Shown in pieces: positions 1 to 9,616 of a stretch of DNA of 64,000 nt. The notes under the pieces were generated by a model. It saw only the letters and a list, made by a program, of their open reading frames with translations. It did no database searches and had not been told where the DNA came from. The position numbers were made by a program, and so were the translations under genes. The stretch is from an uncultured Lachnospiraceae bacterium (GTDB lineage: Bacteria > Bacillota > Clostridia > Lachnospirales > Lachnospiraceae), in the NCBI GenBank assembly GCA_934899185.1, contig CAKXYI010000001.1, positions 186,001 through 250,000 of the forward strand, read 5' to 3'. How positions within the stretch are numbered: position 1 is the stretch's first letter; every line of letters begins with the position of its first letter.

Positions 1-379
1 CCTTTCCCATGCAATACATGATGCCATTGATGCCTGCGGCTGCCGCCTCTGCCTTCATGGCGGTGATCCATTCTTTTCTTGTCTTTGTCATATGTTCTTC
101 GTAAGCATCCAGCCAAGCCTTGCTCACCACCTCAAAGCCAGCATTCTCCAATCCCTGCTCTATGGTCGTATAGGCTCTGACATTGACATCCCCGGATCCG
201 GTTCCGCCCTTGATCGTCCTTCTGGCGCCACTGCCAAAGAGCGCGATCTTGCCTGCTGCATCCAAAGGAAAATCTCCATTGCTCTTTAAGAGTACCGCAC
301 ATTCCGGTGCAACCTCGCGCACCTTTGCGATATGCTCTTTTTCAAATTTTTGCATACTTGCATCTGTAATATGTACCAT
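1..379 (-). CDS. GH3-family beta-glucosidase-like protein (5' part, cut by window edge)
   Basis: Only the first 126 codons are present; the gene runs off the left edge. The start ATG at 379 has an AGGAG site 8 bases upstream. The N-terminus reads VREVAPECAVLLKSNGDFPL and then a GSGARRTIKGGTGSGDVN stretch, which matches the start of the Clostridial GH3 glycosidases in which the alpha/beta sandwich domain precedes the (beta/alpha)8 barrel. The catalytic residues lie outside the window, so substrate cannot be stated; beta-glucosidase or beta-xylosidase is expected of the family. It is the third gene of a probable operon with the GPH symporter and the esterase, suggesting intracellular cleavage of an imported glycoside. 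Confidence 0.8.
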   Translation of the reverse strand, partial: MVHITDASMQKFEKEHIAKVREVAPECAVLLKSNGDFPLDAAGKIALFGSGARRTIKGGTGSGDVNVRAYTTIEQGLENAGFEVVSKAWLDAYEEHMTKTRKEWITAMKAEAAAAGINGIMYCMGK

Positions 380-434
380 CTTCTTGTCTCCTTTTCTTTT
401 ATTCTCATACAATGCTGCTTGCAGTCTGAATTTT

Positions 435-1331
435 CTACACCAGATATTTTCGGAAGAATGCACATTCATCCTGATTGATCTCTTTTGCCTCTTCCAGATT
501 CATATTGACATGGCAGACATGTGCCATATATTTTTTATCCTCTGATCCATAGCATTTCCATGCACAAGGGATGCCCTTGTCTGTCAAAAAATCATACATA
601 GGCTTCGCATTTTCCTTCAAAAAATCATAATAGGATGTCATGACATAGGTCGGTGGGTAACTCGCTGTAATATGTCCAAGCACATCCAATCTTTCATCAG
701 AAAAATCAAAATCTTTTCCCAGATAATCGCCATATAAGGCTTTATTCATCTTGTTCACCTTGCCATCTTTATCCACAATCGTAAGGACATACATGCCACA
801 GTTCAGACCTATGGCGCGTATGGTAATTGCCTGCGGCACTGTGAATGGAAATAATTTTGCGTAGTCCGCATTGGTCGCGATGGCTGCATACTGGCTCGTC
901 ATCTGCGCTCCTGCCGAATCTCCCACCATAAAGACATTATTCAAATCCATGTGATATTCTTCGGCATGTTTTACCATCCACTCCAGCACCATATTGGTTT
1001 CCATCAACTGCGTCGGAAATTTGGCATCCGGTGCCAGGTGATAATTAAAGTTGACAAAGGTAAATCCCTGTTTTGCTAAATACATACCATAGAACTTATA
1101 AATCTCTTTTGTTCCATAGACATAGCCGCCGCCGTGGATACTGACGATGACCGGTAAAAGACCTTCGGTGTCCTTTGGATAATAGACATCCAGTAAATTG
1201 TATCTATCCGCATTTCCTGCATAGTTGATGTCATAGACTGCGGTCACATCTTCCGGTTCTACTAAATTTGCATCCCGCTTGGCATCCGCCCTTCCTGCGC
1301 CCATGCGGAACATTTTTGCTGTAAGCGACAT
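435..1331 (-). CDS. Alpha/beta hydrolase, HSL/carboxylesterase type
   Basis: 298 residues. The family signature HGGGYVYG (about residue 66-73) forms the oxyanion hole and GDSAG (about 137-141) carries the nucleophile serine; a C-terminal H (HVCHVN region, about 272-275) is the likely catalytic histidine. No signal peptide, so the enzyme is cytoplasmic. The start at 1331 has AGGAG at a 6-base spacing. It lies 135 bases after the sugar symporter and 55 bases before the GH3 gene. In such loci esterases of this kind usually remove acetyl or acyl groups from imported oligosaccharides; that role here is inferred from context, as the family is broad. Confidence 0.85.
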   Translation of the reverse strand: MSLTAKMFRMGAGRADAKRDANLVEPEDVTAVYDINYAGNADRYNLLDVYYPKDTEGLLPVIVSIHGGGYVYGTKEIYKFYGMYLAKQGFTFVNFNYHLAPDAKFPTQLMETNMVLEWMVKHAEEYHMDLNNVFMVGDSAGAQMTSQYAAIATNADYAKLFPFTVPQAITIRAIGLNCGMYVLTIVDKDGKVNKMNKALYGDYLGKDFDFSDERLDVLGHITASYPPTYVMTSYYDFLKENAKPMYDFLTDKGIPCAWKCYGSEDKKYMAHVCHVNMNLEEAKEINQDECAFFRKYLV

Positions 1332-1466
1332 ATCATACTCCTATCTCTGCTCTTCTTTTTATTTCAAAAAGTGCAGTCTCTGCTATTTGATATACTTATT
1401 CTAACAGACACTGCACTTATGATTTATTAAATTTTTACGCTTTTTTGTAAATTATTCGCTTTCTTC

Positions 1467-2861
1467 TTACCGTGCTTCATGCTTTTTTGCAAGGTCAGCC
1501 TTGATCTGTGGAAGTTCTTTATCCAACTTGTATGCAATACCAAGGATCAAGAGTACAACCATCAGAACCATAGGCACATAGTTGAAAAGTACCTGGATAG
1601 AGGTCAGAGCGGATGCTGACTGGGTTGCAAGACTTCCATCATATCCGGCAAGTCCCATGATAAGACCTACCATACCGGATGCGATACCACTTCCCAACTT
1701 AGAAGCAAAAGAGTTGACAGAAGCAAGCATACCTTCTACTCTGGTTCCGGTCTTCCATTCGCCATAGTCCATGGTATCGATCAGATAAATAGAGATCATC
1801 ATAGAAACCGGCAGGATAGCAATACTACCGATAACCGATCCTACCGTCAGTGTAACCAGATTGGTTCCACCAAGGATACGGATACCATAACCTACAACAC
1901 CGCAAACAGCGCCTGCTCGCAGGATCGGAACGGTTCCAAACTTTCTGGAAAGTACCGGGAAGATCAGCATGACAATAGGTGTCAGCATACTACCGATAGA
2001 AACCAGTGTTGCCAGACCGATATTACCCATGATGTACTTGAAATAATATGTATTGACAGCAGAACCAATATTGGTTGCCAACTGTACGACTAAGGTCATA
2101 CCAGCCAGGATAAAGATGTATTTGTTAGAGAATATACACTTTAAACTCTGCTTGAGCGGGATCTTCTGTGCCTTCGCTTCCTGCTGGTCGGATGGCTGAT
2201 TGTCATCTACCACTTCCTTGACAAAGATGAAACGGAACATACCAATAATTGCCAAAGGAACGGCAAAGATCAGTGCCATGGTCGTCCAGCCTTCCTTGGT
2301 AGATCCCATACCTGCGATCAACTGTGGCAAAAGCATGGAAACTACGATAGAAAACAGCATGATGATACCACCATTAAAGGACATAACAGATACACGGTTC
2401 TTCTCGCTTCGGATACTTCTTGCCAGATATACGGCATCTCCACCATTTAAGAAAGTAGCGCAGACGGAGTTGATCAGTGTATAAAGTACAAATACAAAGA
2501 TTGCTTTTCCGGTCGTACTCATCTCCGGTGCAGAGAAAAGAAGTACGGTTAGTCCCCATACAAAGACGATAAAGATCTCGTAGGGTCTTGCCTTACCCCA
2601 TTTGGTATGTGTGGCATCAATGATAAAACCAACAAATAAATCTGTCACGCCATCAAAGATCTTGGATGCCAGAAGCAGGGTTCCGACCAGCGCTGCCCCC
2701 ATACCCAGCATATCGGTACAATAGTAGGTCAACTGCATGATCAGGATAACATTGAGTGCCAATGACAATCCTCTGGATGTCCATGCCCACTTCAGATAGC
2801 CCGGTAGGACTTCATTTTCGGCAGTCGTACTAGGATCTGCCCAATTTGCTTTTTTCTTCAT
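1467..2861 (-). CDS. GPH-family sugar:cation symporter (MFS)
   Basis: 464 residues with about 12 hydrophobic segments. The N-terminal half has the glycoside-pentoside-hexuronide family pattern: a long first segment, then FVGFIIDATHTKWGKARPYE, the family's conserved cytoplasmic loop 2-3 (D-x(4)-T-x-W-G-K-x-R-P). These proteins import mono- or oligosaccharides with Na+ or H+; MelB, XynB and UidB are characterised relatives. Start at 2861 follows AGGAGGG. It is first in a minus-strand group with the esterase and GH3 gene and is divergent from the AraC regulator at 3045, the common arrangement for substrate-induced sugar operons. Substrate not determinable; a beta-linked gluco- or xylo-oligosaccharide is plausible. 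Confidence 0.88.
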   Translation of the reverse strand: MKKKANWADPSTTAENEVLPGYLKWAWTSRGLSLALNVILIMQLTYYCTDMLGMGAALVGTLLLASKIFDGVTDLFVGFIIDATHTKWGKARPYEIFIVFVWGLTVLLFSAPEMSTTGKAIFVFVLYTLINSVCATFLNGGDAVYLARSIRSEKNRVSVMSFNGGIIMLFSIVVSMLLPQLIAGMGSTKEGWTTMALIFAVPLAIIGMFRFIFVKEVVDDNQPSDQQEAKAQKIPLKQSLKCIFSNKYIFILAGMTLVVQLATNIGSAVNTYYFKYIMGNIGLATLVSIGSMLTPIVMLIFPVLSRKFGTVPILRAGAVCGVVGYGIRILGGTNLVTLTVGSVIGSIAILPVSMMISIYLIDTMDYGEWKTGTRVEGMLASVNSFASKLGSGIASGMVGLIMGLAGYDGSLATQSASALTSIQVLFNYVPMVLMVVLLILGIAYKLDKELPQIKADLAKKHEAR

Positions 2862-3044
2862 AAGTAATTACCCTCCTGTTTTTGATGCCCTTTGACATCA
2901 CTTCTTGTAAATATGATAGCCTTATTTACTTTTTCTTTCTGTTAAATATTCATGATTTCTTTTAAAATTTCATCAAATATTATGGAAAGTTTAACAAAAG
3001 AATGGTAGGATACGGATAAGTCAAAGAAAAGGAAGAACGGTCTT
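2862..3044. promoter_or_regulatory. Divergent promoter region between sugar symporter and AraC regulator
   Basis: 183 bases between two divergent start codons, AT-rich in the middle. Both promoters and the binding sites of the adjacent AraC protein should lie here. I could not single out convincing -35/-10 pairs by eye. Confidence 0.5.
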
Positions 3045-4322
3045 ATGAAATCACAACAGACACTTAATGATTTATTTGAAACCCTGTATGCCGTCAACAA
3101 CATCTGTTTCTGGCACTACACCAAAGATTGGGAATTACTGAAAACGAACTGCCCCTGGATCAACGAAGTGCGCAACTTCTTTTTTGATTCTAAGGACGAG
3201 GTCTTAAAAATGCGTGCGGACAGGAATACCTTGCCCCTGCTCTACCCCGACCGTCTCTGTCTGACCTGGGCGATCCAGCCCTACATCCGTGATGGAAGAT
3301 TAGATAGTTACTATGTCCTGGGACCATTTCTTACATCTCCGGTCTCAGAGATCAATTTCAAACGGCTTTTAGATGACTGGCATATGTCGATCTCCTCCCA
3401 GCATCGTATGATGGAAGTCCAAAAGGAAATTCCCGTCATCCCTTATGCCCTCTTTTTGCAAAGTGTGCGTATGCTTTACTATACCCTTTACCATCAGACA
3501 CTGGGCAATCTGACTACAACCTCTTTTCCTACCCTCAGTCCCCTTGGTGCTGACAATTCCGCCCTGCGATCTACGAAAAAGAACGAAAGCGCGGCACACG
3601 AGGTTGCCATTACCGAGCACAGTAGTTACGCTTTGGAATGTGCCATGCTAAAGCATGTGGAAAATGGAAATATCCACTACCAGGAGGAACTTGCCAATCT
3701 GGAACTCTCCGCCGATAATTATCTGGTCGGTCTCATGAGCCCGAATGATATCGTCAGACAGGAAAAGGACGAGATCATTGTCTTTGTCGCCCTCATCACC
3801 CGCGCTGCCATCCGTGGCGGTATGGATCCGGACGAGGCTTACTCCCTGAGCGATTACTATATCCAGCAGATCGAATCCCCGGATTGCAACGAACTCAACC
3901 GCATTTTGGATATACATTTTCTTGCCTATGACACCTTTATCCGCCGTGTGCATGAGATCCAATCCAAAGAGACCCATTATGCGCCTTTTATAGACGATTG
4001 CATCGCCCTGATCCACCGCAACATCTATGAAAAGATCACCCTGGAGGATCTGGCAGGAGCACTTGGCTACTCCACCTACTATCTGTCCTCCCAGTTCAAA
4101 AAACAGACCGGGCAGTCCGTAGGAGACTATATGACAAATCTGCGCATAGAAAAAGCCAAGGAAATGTTGGCATATAGCAACATTTCCCTGACTGATCTCA
4201 GTGCCAGATTACATTTTTCCACACCGTCTTATTTTTCATCTGTTTTTAAGAAACACACCGGGCTTACCCCGACAGCATATGTGCAAAGCCTTGCTAAGCC
4301 TGCTTCTTCATCGCAACCGTGA
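3045..4322 (+). CDS. AraC/XylS-family transcriptional regulator
   Basis: 425 residues. The C-terminal ~100 residues hold the two helix-turn-helix units of AraC proteins: first LEDLAGALGYSTYYLSSQFK, then a second HTH ending SYFSSVFKKHTGLTPTAYV. The long N-terminal region (about 310 residues) has no cupin motif that I recognise and resembles the sensor regions of Lachnospiraceae AraC regulators next to sugar loci. It is divergent from the GPH symporter operon and is expected to activate it in response to the imported sugar. Its last 29 bases overlap the end of the convergent histidine kinase gene. Confidence 0.9.
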   Translation: MKSQQTLNDLFETLYAVNNICFWHYTKDWELLKTNCPWINEVRNFFFDSKDEVLKMRADRNTLPLLYPDRLCLTWAIQPYIRDGRLDSYYVLGPFLTSPVSEINFKRLLDDWHMSISSQHRMMEVQKEIPVIPYALFLQSVRMLYYTLYHQTLGNLTTTSFPTLSPLGADNSALRSTKKNESAAHEVAITEHSSYALECAMLKHVENGNIHYQEELANLELSADNYLVGLMSPNDIVRQEKDEIIVFVALITRAAIRGGMDPDEAYSLSDYYIQQIESPDCNELNRILDIHFLAYDTFIRRVHEIQSKETHYAPFIDDCIALIHRNIYEKITLEDLAGALGYSTYYLSSQFKKQTGQSVGDYMTNLRIEKAKEMLAYSNISLTDLSARLHFSTPSYFSSVFKKHTGLTPTAYVQSLAKPASSSQP

Positions 4323-6735
4323 TCTTAAAGAGATCACCGTCAATATCGATGGTCAATTGTCCGTCCATGAGTGATGTCAGACTAGAGGCTATCGAAAGAC
4401 CTAAGCCATGTCCTTCCGTATTTCTAGACGCATCACCTCTGACAAAACGTTCCATCAACTCGTCACTGGTAATGTTGAGCGGATACTTAGAGATGTTCTT
4501 AAAGATCATGCGCACTTCGGCACCTGCATCTTCCACGTTGACATAGACTCTAGTATGGTCCTGTGTGTATTTGCAGATATTGCTCATGATATTATCAAAT
4601 ACCCGCCACAGATGTCTGCCGTCTGCCATGATGTTGGCAGGGTTCTTTGCTTCATTTACCACGATCTCAATATCCTGCTTTTGCAGTTTATCCTGATACT
4701 CTCCGACCACCTGTGCGATCATGACCGCCGCATCACAGGCTTCCATATGCATCTCCACGTTGCCGGTGGATGCCTTGGAGGCTTCTAAAAGGTCTTCGAT
4801 CAGTTTCTTTAATCTTGCAGACTGTCTGTCTAAGACATCTACATATTCTCTGACCTTTGGCTCCGATACTTCTTCCTTTTTGATCAGGTCAACATAATTG
4901 ATAATGGAGGTCAGCGGTGTTTTGATGTCATGCGATACATTGGTGATGAGTTCCGTCTTTAAACGCTCGCTCTTCATCTGATCGGCTACTGCAAGTGCGA
5001 TCCCCTCGCCCACGTGGTTGATATCCTCGCCGTGTTCTTTGAGCGGTGCGATCATATGACGGGTGTCGATCGGCTGGTCATAATTTCCATTTGCCACACG
5101 CTTACCGCCATCTTTTAATTTCTTTGCCATAAGCACCAGATAGTAGATGACAAATGTTTCTACGATCTTATAAAGGAAGAAGAAGAAAAAGCCTGCTCCC
5201 ATCATACCGAAGGCTGCCAGTACAAAAAGTTCCAAAAAGCCAAGGATCAGAAGCCCAACGGCAAGTCTGACCGAAAGGTTTACATTTTCCCGGATCATAC
5301 GGTTTAAGTTCTTGACCGGGTCGATCAGCCAATGACGGACCAGTGCCACAATATAATGTAAAAGTGTATGCTTCCAGAACTGCCCTGACTTGATACGGCT
5401 TGCCGTACTCATGCTAAAGGCAAGTGCCAAAAGCTGCCACAGGCAAGCCACGACGATCGATAAGGTGATCATCTCCGCTTCCCCCAGAACACTTTCATAA
5501 TATAAGGCTACTATGCCGACATTGCCGACCACACCAACGGAAACGCCAAGGAATGCCAGCGTAGCGTAGATAACATACGGCATGCGATCGACCAAGCGCA
5601 GATGGATCTCATCATCCTCTCTACGATGTCCGGACATAGTCATCAAGAAAACAAAAGATATAATGAATAAGATAAGGGCGATCAAAAAGACCGGTAAGTA
5701 GATCTTTTGCATCGTGCTGAGCATGCTTACCAAAACATACGGAATCCAGAGGTAATCACTCTGTCCGTCCGCAAAGGTCACACTGTCGGCTTCTTTTTGC
5801 AAACGGCTCAAAAGGGTTGGAATATTTTTCAGGTACACGGCACTCTGGACGCTCTGCCCATAATTTAACCTTCCAATGGCTGTCGTTGCCAGTTCATCAT
5901 AGCCCGGCTTTACCATTTCCATCTGCTCATCTGTCAGAGAAGAAGTCCCACTGGCAGCCTGAAAAGCCTTTGCCAGATCCGGTATGCTGTAAACACGATA
6001 AAATACATAGGTTCCTTCCGGCGGAATCTCACCTTTTATGAGCGCATTTGCATCATTTCCTGCATTTTCGTCAGTATTTGACTCAGATCCTGACATAGCA
6101 TCAAGATCTGTGGAACTAACGCTTGTATCGTCCGTCACAATATCTTCTACCTCATCCTCTGCATCCTCATCATAACTATAATACTGAAGGACATCGCCAC
6201 CGGCATTCTCGCTGAGGTAGAGTTCATCCTCCAGGGAATCATTGGTATGGCGATATACAACATCGGTTAACATACTTCTCCAAGAATCTATATTATAGTT
6301 GTAGGTATTTTCTGCGCAGTAGACATTCTGGTAGACCCCACTTGCATCCTTATGATTGCCTTCCTGTAACCATTGGATTAGTTTCTCATCACCATAGATA
6401 AAGGCATTCTGTCTGTCTACATGAAAAGTTTCCTCCTGACCGGACACGTTAAAGGTGATCTGTTCGACCGCATAGGATAGAGAAGATCCCTCCAAAGCAT
6501 CCCAGGATTCTCCATTATCCGCCTTGGCATTTTCCACAAGATAAGCCGTGTAATGGGAAAGCATCGTTTCCTGCATCTCTTCTGCCATAGCATCCGTATG
6601 ATTGCCATACTCGGAACGCATACCAATGCTGGCGATCATCATAATACCGCCCAGGATCGTGGCAAAACCGGTCAAGGTGGCTGCCACAAGGGCTAAGATC
6701 TTAAATCCCATTCTTCCTTTCCAATTATTTTTCAT
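4294..6735 (-). CDS. Membrane sensor histidine kinase (VanS-like)
   Basis: 813 residues, partner of the response regulator 59 bases upstream. There is one N-terminal TM (about 11-37), a ~300-residue external domain, then about six TM segments between ~340 and ~540. The kinase core is complete: H-box NVSHDIKTPLTS (phospho-His about 602), N-box NIMSNICKYT and G-box GHGLGLSIA. The external domain contains a very acidic Ser/Asp/Glu-rich stretch (about residues 185-230) that is probably an unstructured loop. Start at 6735 follows GAGGATAA. Cell-envelope or antimicrobial stress is a common signal for this architecture, but the ligand is unknown. Confidence 0.92.
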   Translation of the reverse strand: MKNNWKGRMGFKILALVAATLTGFATILGGIMMIASIGMRSEYGNHTDAMAEEMQETMLSHYTAYLVENAKADNGESWDALEGSSLSYAVEQITFNVSGQEETFHVDRQNAFIYGDEKLIQWLQEGNHKDASGVYQNVYCAENTYNYNIDSWRSMLTDVVYRHTNDSLEDELYLSENAGGDVLQYYSYDEDAEDEVEDIVTDDTSVSSTDLDAMSGSESNTDENAGNDANALIKGEIPPEGTYVFYRVYSIPDLAKAFQAASGTSSLTDEQMEMVKPGYDELATTAIGRLNYGQSVQSAVYLKNIPTLLSRLQKEADSVTFADGQSDYLWIPYVLVSMLSTMQKIYLPVFLIALILFIISFVFLMTMSGHRREDDEIHLRLVDRMPYVIYATLAFLGVSVGVVGNVGIVALYYESVLGEAEMITLSIVVACLWQLLALAFSMSTASRIKSGQFWKHTLLHYIVALVRHWLIDPVKNLNRMIRENVNLSVRLAVGLLILGFLELFVLAAFGMMGAGFFFFFLYKIVETFVIYYLVLMAKKLKDGGKRVANGNYDQPIDTRHMIAPLKEHGEDINHVGEGIALAVADQMKSERLKTELITNVSHDIKTPLTSIINYVDLIKKEEVSEPKVREYVDVLDRQSARLKKLIEDLLEASKASTGNVEMHMEACDAAVMIAQVVGEYQDKLQKQDIEIVVNEAKNPANIMADGRHLWRVFDNIMSNICKYTQDHTRVYVNVEDAGAEVRMIFKNISKYPLNITSDELMERFVRGDASRNTEGHGLGLSIASSLTSLMDGQLTIDIDGDLFKITVAMKKQA

Positions 6736-6794
6736 ATCATTATCCTCGCATTTCTTCCTATATTATTTCATACCGGCAGTCTGGCTTGCGGATC

Positions 6795-7496
6795 TTATTT
6801 ATCCTCCACCTTATAGCCTCTGCCCCACACAACTTTTACATATCTCGGTTCCGCCGGATCGTACTCCAATTTTTCACGCAAATGACGGATATGGACTGCT
6901 ACGGTATTCTCCGTTCCGAAAGCATCCTCTTTCCAGACCTGCTCATAGATCTGGCTCGGAGAAAAGACCTTGCCCGGATTTTCCATCAAAAGATGCAAAA
7001 TATCATATTCCGTTCTGGTCAGATTGACCAGTTCTCCATCCAGCGTCACTTCCTTTGCACGATCATTTAATACGATCGGTCCGATCGTGATGATGCCATC
7101 GTCACCGGATGCTGCGGCATGATTGCCACCCAGCTGCATATAGCGACGCAACTGGGATTTGACCCGCGCCTGCAATTCCACCGGATTAAAAGGTTTTGTC
7201 ACATAATCATCTGCTCCCACGTTGAGTCCCAGGACTTTATCCGTATCCTCACTTTTTGCCGTCAAGAGGATGATCGGCACATTAGAAGTCTCACGGATCT
7301 TTGCCATGGTCTGGATTCCATCCAGCCGCGGCATCATAACATCCAGGAGCACCAGATGGATCTCGGTCGTCTCCAAGACCTCTAATGCCTCCACGCCATC
7401 ATATGCCGTATAGACCTGATAGTCCTCGCTCTCCAAATAAATCCGCAGTGCAGAAACAATATCTTTTTCATCATCACAAACTAATACGTTTATCAT
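6795..7496 (-). CDS. OmpR/PhoB-family response regulator
   Basis: 233 residues from the ATG at 7496, chosen because GGAGG lies 5 bases upstream and the protein then starts MINVLVCDDEKDIV as receiver domains do; a longer reading to 7544 would add 16 residues with no ribosome site. The receiver domain has the acidic pair near residues 8-9, the phospho-Asp in LVLLDVMMPRLDG and the conserved Lys in YVTKPF. The C-terminal winged helix ends in RYVKVVWGRGYKVEDK, typical of OmpR/PhoB. It forms an operon with the kinase downstream; the target genes are not evident. Confidence 0.95.
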   Translation of the reverse strand: MINVLVCDDEKDIVSALRIYLESEDYQVYTAYDGVEALEVLETTEIHLVLLDVMMPRLDGIQTMAKIRETSNVPIILLTAKSEDTDKVLGLNVGADDYVTKPFNPVELQARVKSQLRRYMQLGGNHAAASGDDGIITIGPIVLNDRAKEVTLDGELVNLTRTEYDILHLLMENPGKVFSPSQIYEQVWKEDAFGTENTVAVHIRHLREKLEYDPAEPRYVKVVWGRGYKVEDK

Positions 7497-7627
7497 CTTA
7501 TCCTCCAGAGAATTGTCATGTGGTGCCATAACAAAAACCGCCACAACATGTATTGATTAATCATATACATATTGTAGCGGTTCATCATTTAATTTCCAAG
7601 TAGGGAAGTCTTTAAGACTTTCTTAAG

Positions 7628-9616
7628 TTATCCCTTATTTTCGATCTCATACTTTAAGAAATGATAGGAATAGGTCGCCTCACCACCGGTAATGGAATGT
7701 AAGACCGTGCCGATACCATAAAGGGTCGCGTAAGGGATCTCGGCATCTACCACCTGCACTCCCTCCTGCGGGTTCATGCCCATGATCTTGGCGCGGCGCT
7801 TGCTGAGTTCTCCCATGACATCTCCCACCTTTTCCTCCGGCACGCTGACCTGCAAAGATGCGATTGGCTCCAGAAGAACAGGATCGGCTTTCATAAGGGC
7901 ATCCTTTAAAGCCATGGTCGCCGCCGTCTTAAAGGCTGCCTCGGATGAATCTACGGAATGAGAAGAGCCATCATAGAGGTTGACATGGATGCCGACCACC
8001 GGATATCCTGCCAGCGGACCGGCAAGCGTCCCCTCGGCGATACCCTTTTCGACTGCAGGGAAGAAATTCTTTGGCACGGCTCCACCGACAACAGTCTCCT
8101 CAAATTGATAGGAAGATGTCAGGTCGCCGGATGGCGATACCTTGATCTTGACATGCCCATACTGTCCGTGTCCGCCGGACTGCTTTTTGTGCTTGTATTC
8201 CACATCCGCGCTGCCCCGGATGGTCTCACGATAGGCAACCTTTGGTGCTTCCAACTTCATCTCGACATTATATTTTACTTTCAGCCGGTCTGCCACCGCC
8301 TGTAAATGCTGCTCACTGATGCCATATAAAAGGGTCTGACGGTTTTGGCTGTCATTCTCCACACGCAAGGTCCGGTCTTCCTCCGCCAGTTTCAAGAGCG
8401 ACTGGGTCAGTTTATCATCCTCCTTGGCATCTGCCGCGAAATAACGCATTGCACAATAAGGCGTAGAAATGGCGGTCGCCGGATAAAGAACCGGCGTTGC
8501 CTTGGTAGAAAGTGTTGTAGATGTCTGCAAACCCGCCACCTTGCTGAGAGCGCCTATATCGCCTGCATGTATTTCCTCCACTTCCTCTGCCTTGCTGCCC
8601 TTCATGACATATAATTTGCTGATACGGATCTCCTGCCCTCTCGCCTGTTCGTAAAGACTGTCGTCCGACTTGATAACACCGGACATGACCTTAAAGAGGG
8701 AATACTTTCCGATAAAGGGATCCATAATGGTCTTAAATACATAGGCAGTCTTTGCCTTGGCAAAATTGTAATTTGCCTCAAAAAGTTCCTGCGTCAGGGC
8801 ATTCATACCGGTTGCACTGCGCTGATCCGGTGACGGCAGGTACTTGATGATGTCTGCCAAGAGTGTATACATGCCCCTTTCCATGGTGTTAGAGCCCATC
8901 ATAACCGGCACGATCGTCCCCTCAGAAACATTGACGCGGAGTGCCTGTCGGATCTCATTTTCGGAGAAAGTTTCACCCGCGAAATAACGATCCAGAAATT
9001 CTTCACTGGTCTCCGCTACCGCCTCCATCAGGGCTTCCCGATAGATCGAGAGATTTTCCATAGAGTAATCCGGCACCTCGGATTTTTCGACTGAACCGTC
9101 TACCTGCCAGCGTTTTGCCCGCTCCTGAATGACATTCACATAGCCCACAAACTCTGCATTTTCTCGCAGCGGGAAATGAAATGGTGCGATACATTTGCCA
9201 TAGAGTTCCTGCAAGCCCAGCACGACATTCTTAAAAGATACCTCATCCATATCCATGTCACTGACATATACGATACGCGGCAAATGGTATTTTTCACACA
9301 AAGCCCATGCCTTGCGCGTCCCGTTCTCCACACCATTTTTACCGGAGATCACAATGATGGCAGCATCAGCTACCCCTACGGCCTCTTCGATCTCTCCCAC
9401 GAAATCATAAGAACCGGGAACATCCAGAATGTTGATCTTGTAATCTTCCCAAAGGATAGGCCAGACGACCATCTGGGTCGTTGCCGGCGGTTCCGTCACG
9501 CGCGACTTTGTACCGCTTGCAATGTTGGTCATGGCTGACACCAGACTTGTTTTGCCTGCCCCACTGTGTCCCAGAACAACTACATTACGAATTTTGTCCG
9601 TTGTAAAAACCTTCAT
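7628..9616 (-). CDS. EF-G-like translational GTPase paralogue with altered G domain
   Basis: 662 residues, with the EF-G order of domains: G domain, beta-barrel, and C-terminal domains including GGHGQYGHVKI (domain IV) and an EF-G C-terminal fold. The P-loop GHSGAGKT (16-23) is intact. The rest of the G domain is unusual: switch I is shortened, the DTPGHVDF motif reads DVPGSYDF (65-72) so the catalytic histidine is Ser69, and the NKxD base-recognition motif is replaced by SDMD. Canonical EF-G is about 690 residues. It is therefore a second, divergent EF-G, not the housekeeping fusA. Start at 9616 follows GAGGAGG. It stands alone between the two-component system and serS; function unknown, possibly a ribosome-bound factor with weak or no GTP hydrolysis. 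Confidence 0.88.
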   Translation of the reverse strand: MKVFTTDKIRNVVVLGHSGAGKTSLVSAMTNIASGTKSRVTEPPATTQMVVWPILWEDYKINILDVPGSYDFVGEIEEAVGVADAAIIVISGKNGVENGTRKAWALCEKYHLPRIVYVSDMDMDEVSFKNVVLGLQELYGKCIAPFHFPLRENAEFVGYVNVIQERAKRWQVDGSVEKSEVPDYSMENLSIYREALMEAVAETSEEFLDRYFAGETFSENEIRQALRVNVSEGTIVPVMMGSNTMERGMYTLLADIIKYLPSPDQRSATGMNALTQELFEANYNFAKAKTAYVFKTIMDPFIGKYSLFKVMSGVIKSDDSLYEQARGQEIRISKLYVMKGSKAEEVEEIHAGDIGALSKVAGLQTSTTLSTKATPVLYPATAISTPYCAMRYFAADAKEDDKLTQSLLKLAEEDRTLRVENDSQNRQTLLYGISEQHLQAVADRLKVKYNVEMKLEAPKVAYRETIRGSADVEYKHKKQSGGHGQYGHVKIKVSPSGDLTSSYQFEETVVGGAVPKNFFPAVEKGIAEGTLAGPLAGYPVVGIHVNLYDGSSHSVDSSEAAFKTAATMALKDALMKADPVLLEPIASLQVSVPEEKVGDVMGELSKRRAKIMGMNPQEGVQVVDAEIPYATLYGIGTVLHSITGGEATYSYHFLKYEIENKG

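Noticed and set aside
7570..7625. AAGTCTTTAAGACTT palindrome after the EF-G-like gene as a terminator
   Set aside because: The stem has almost no loop and no adjacent U run.
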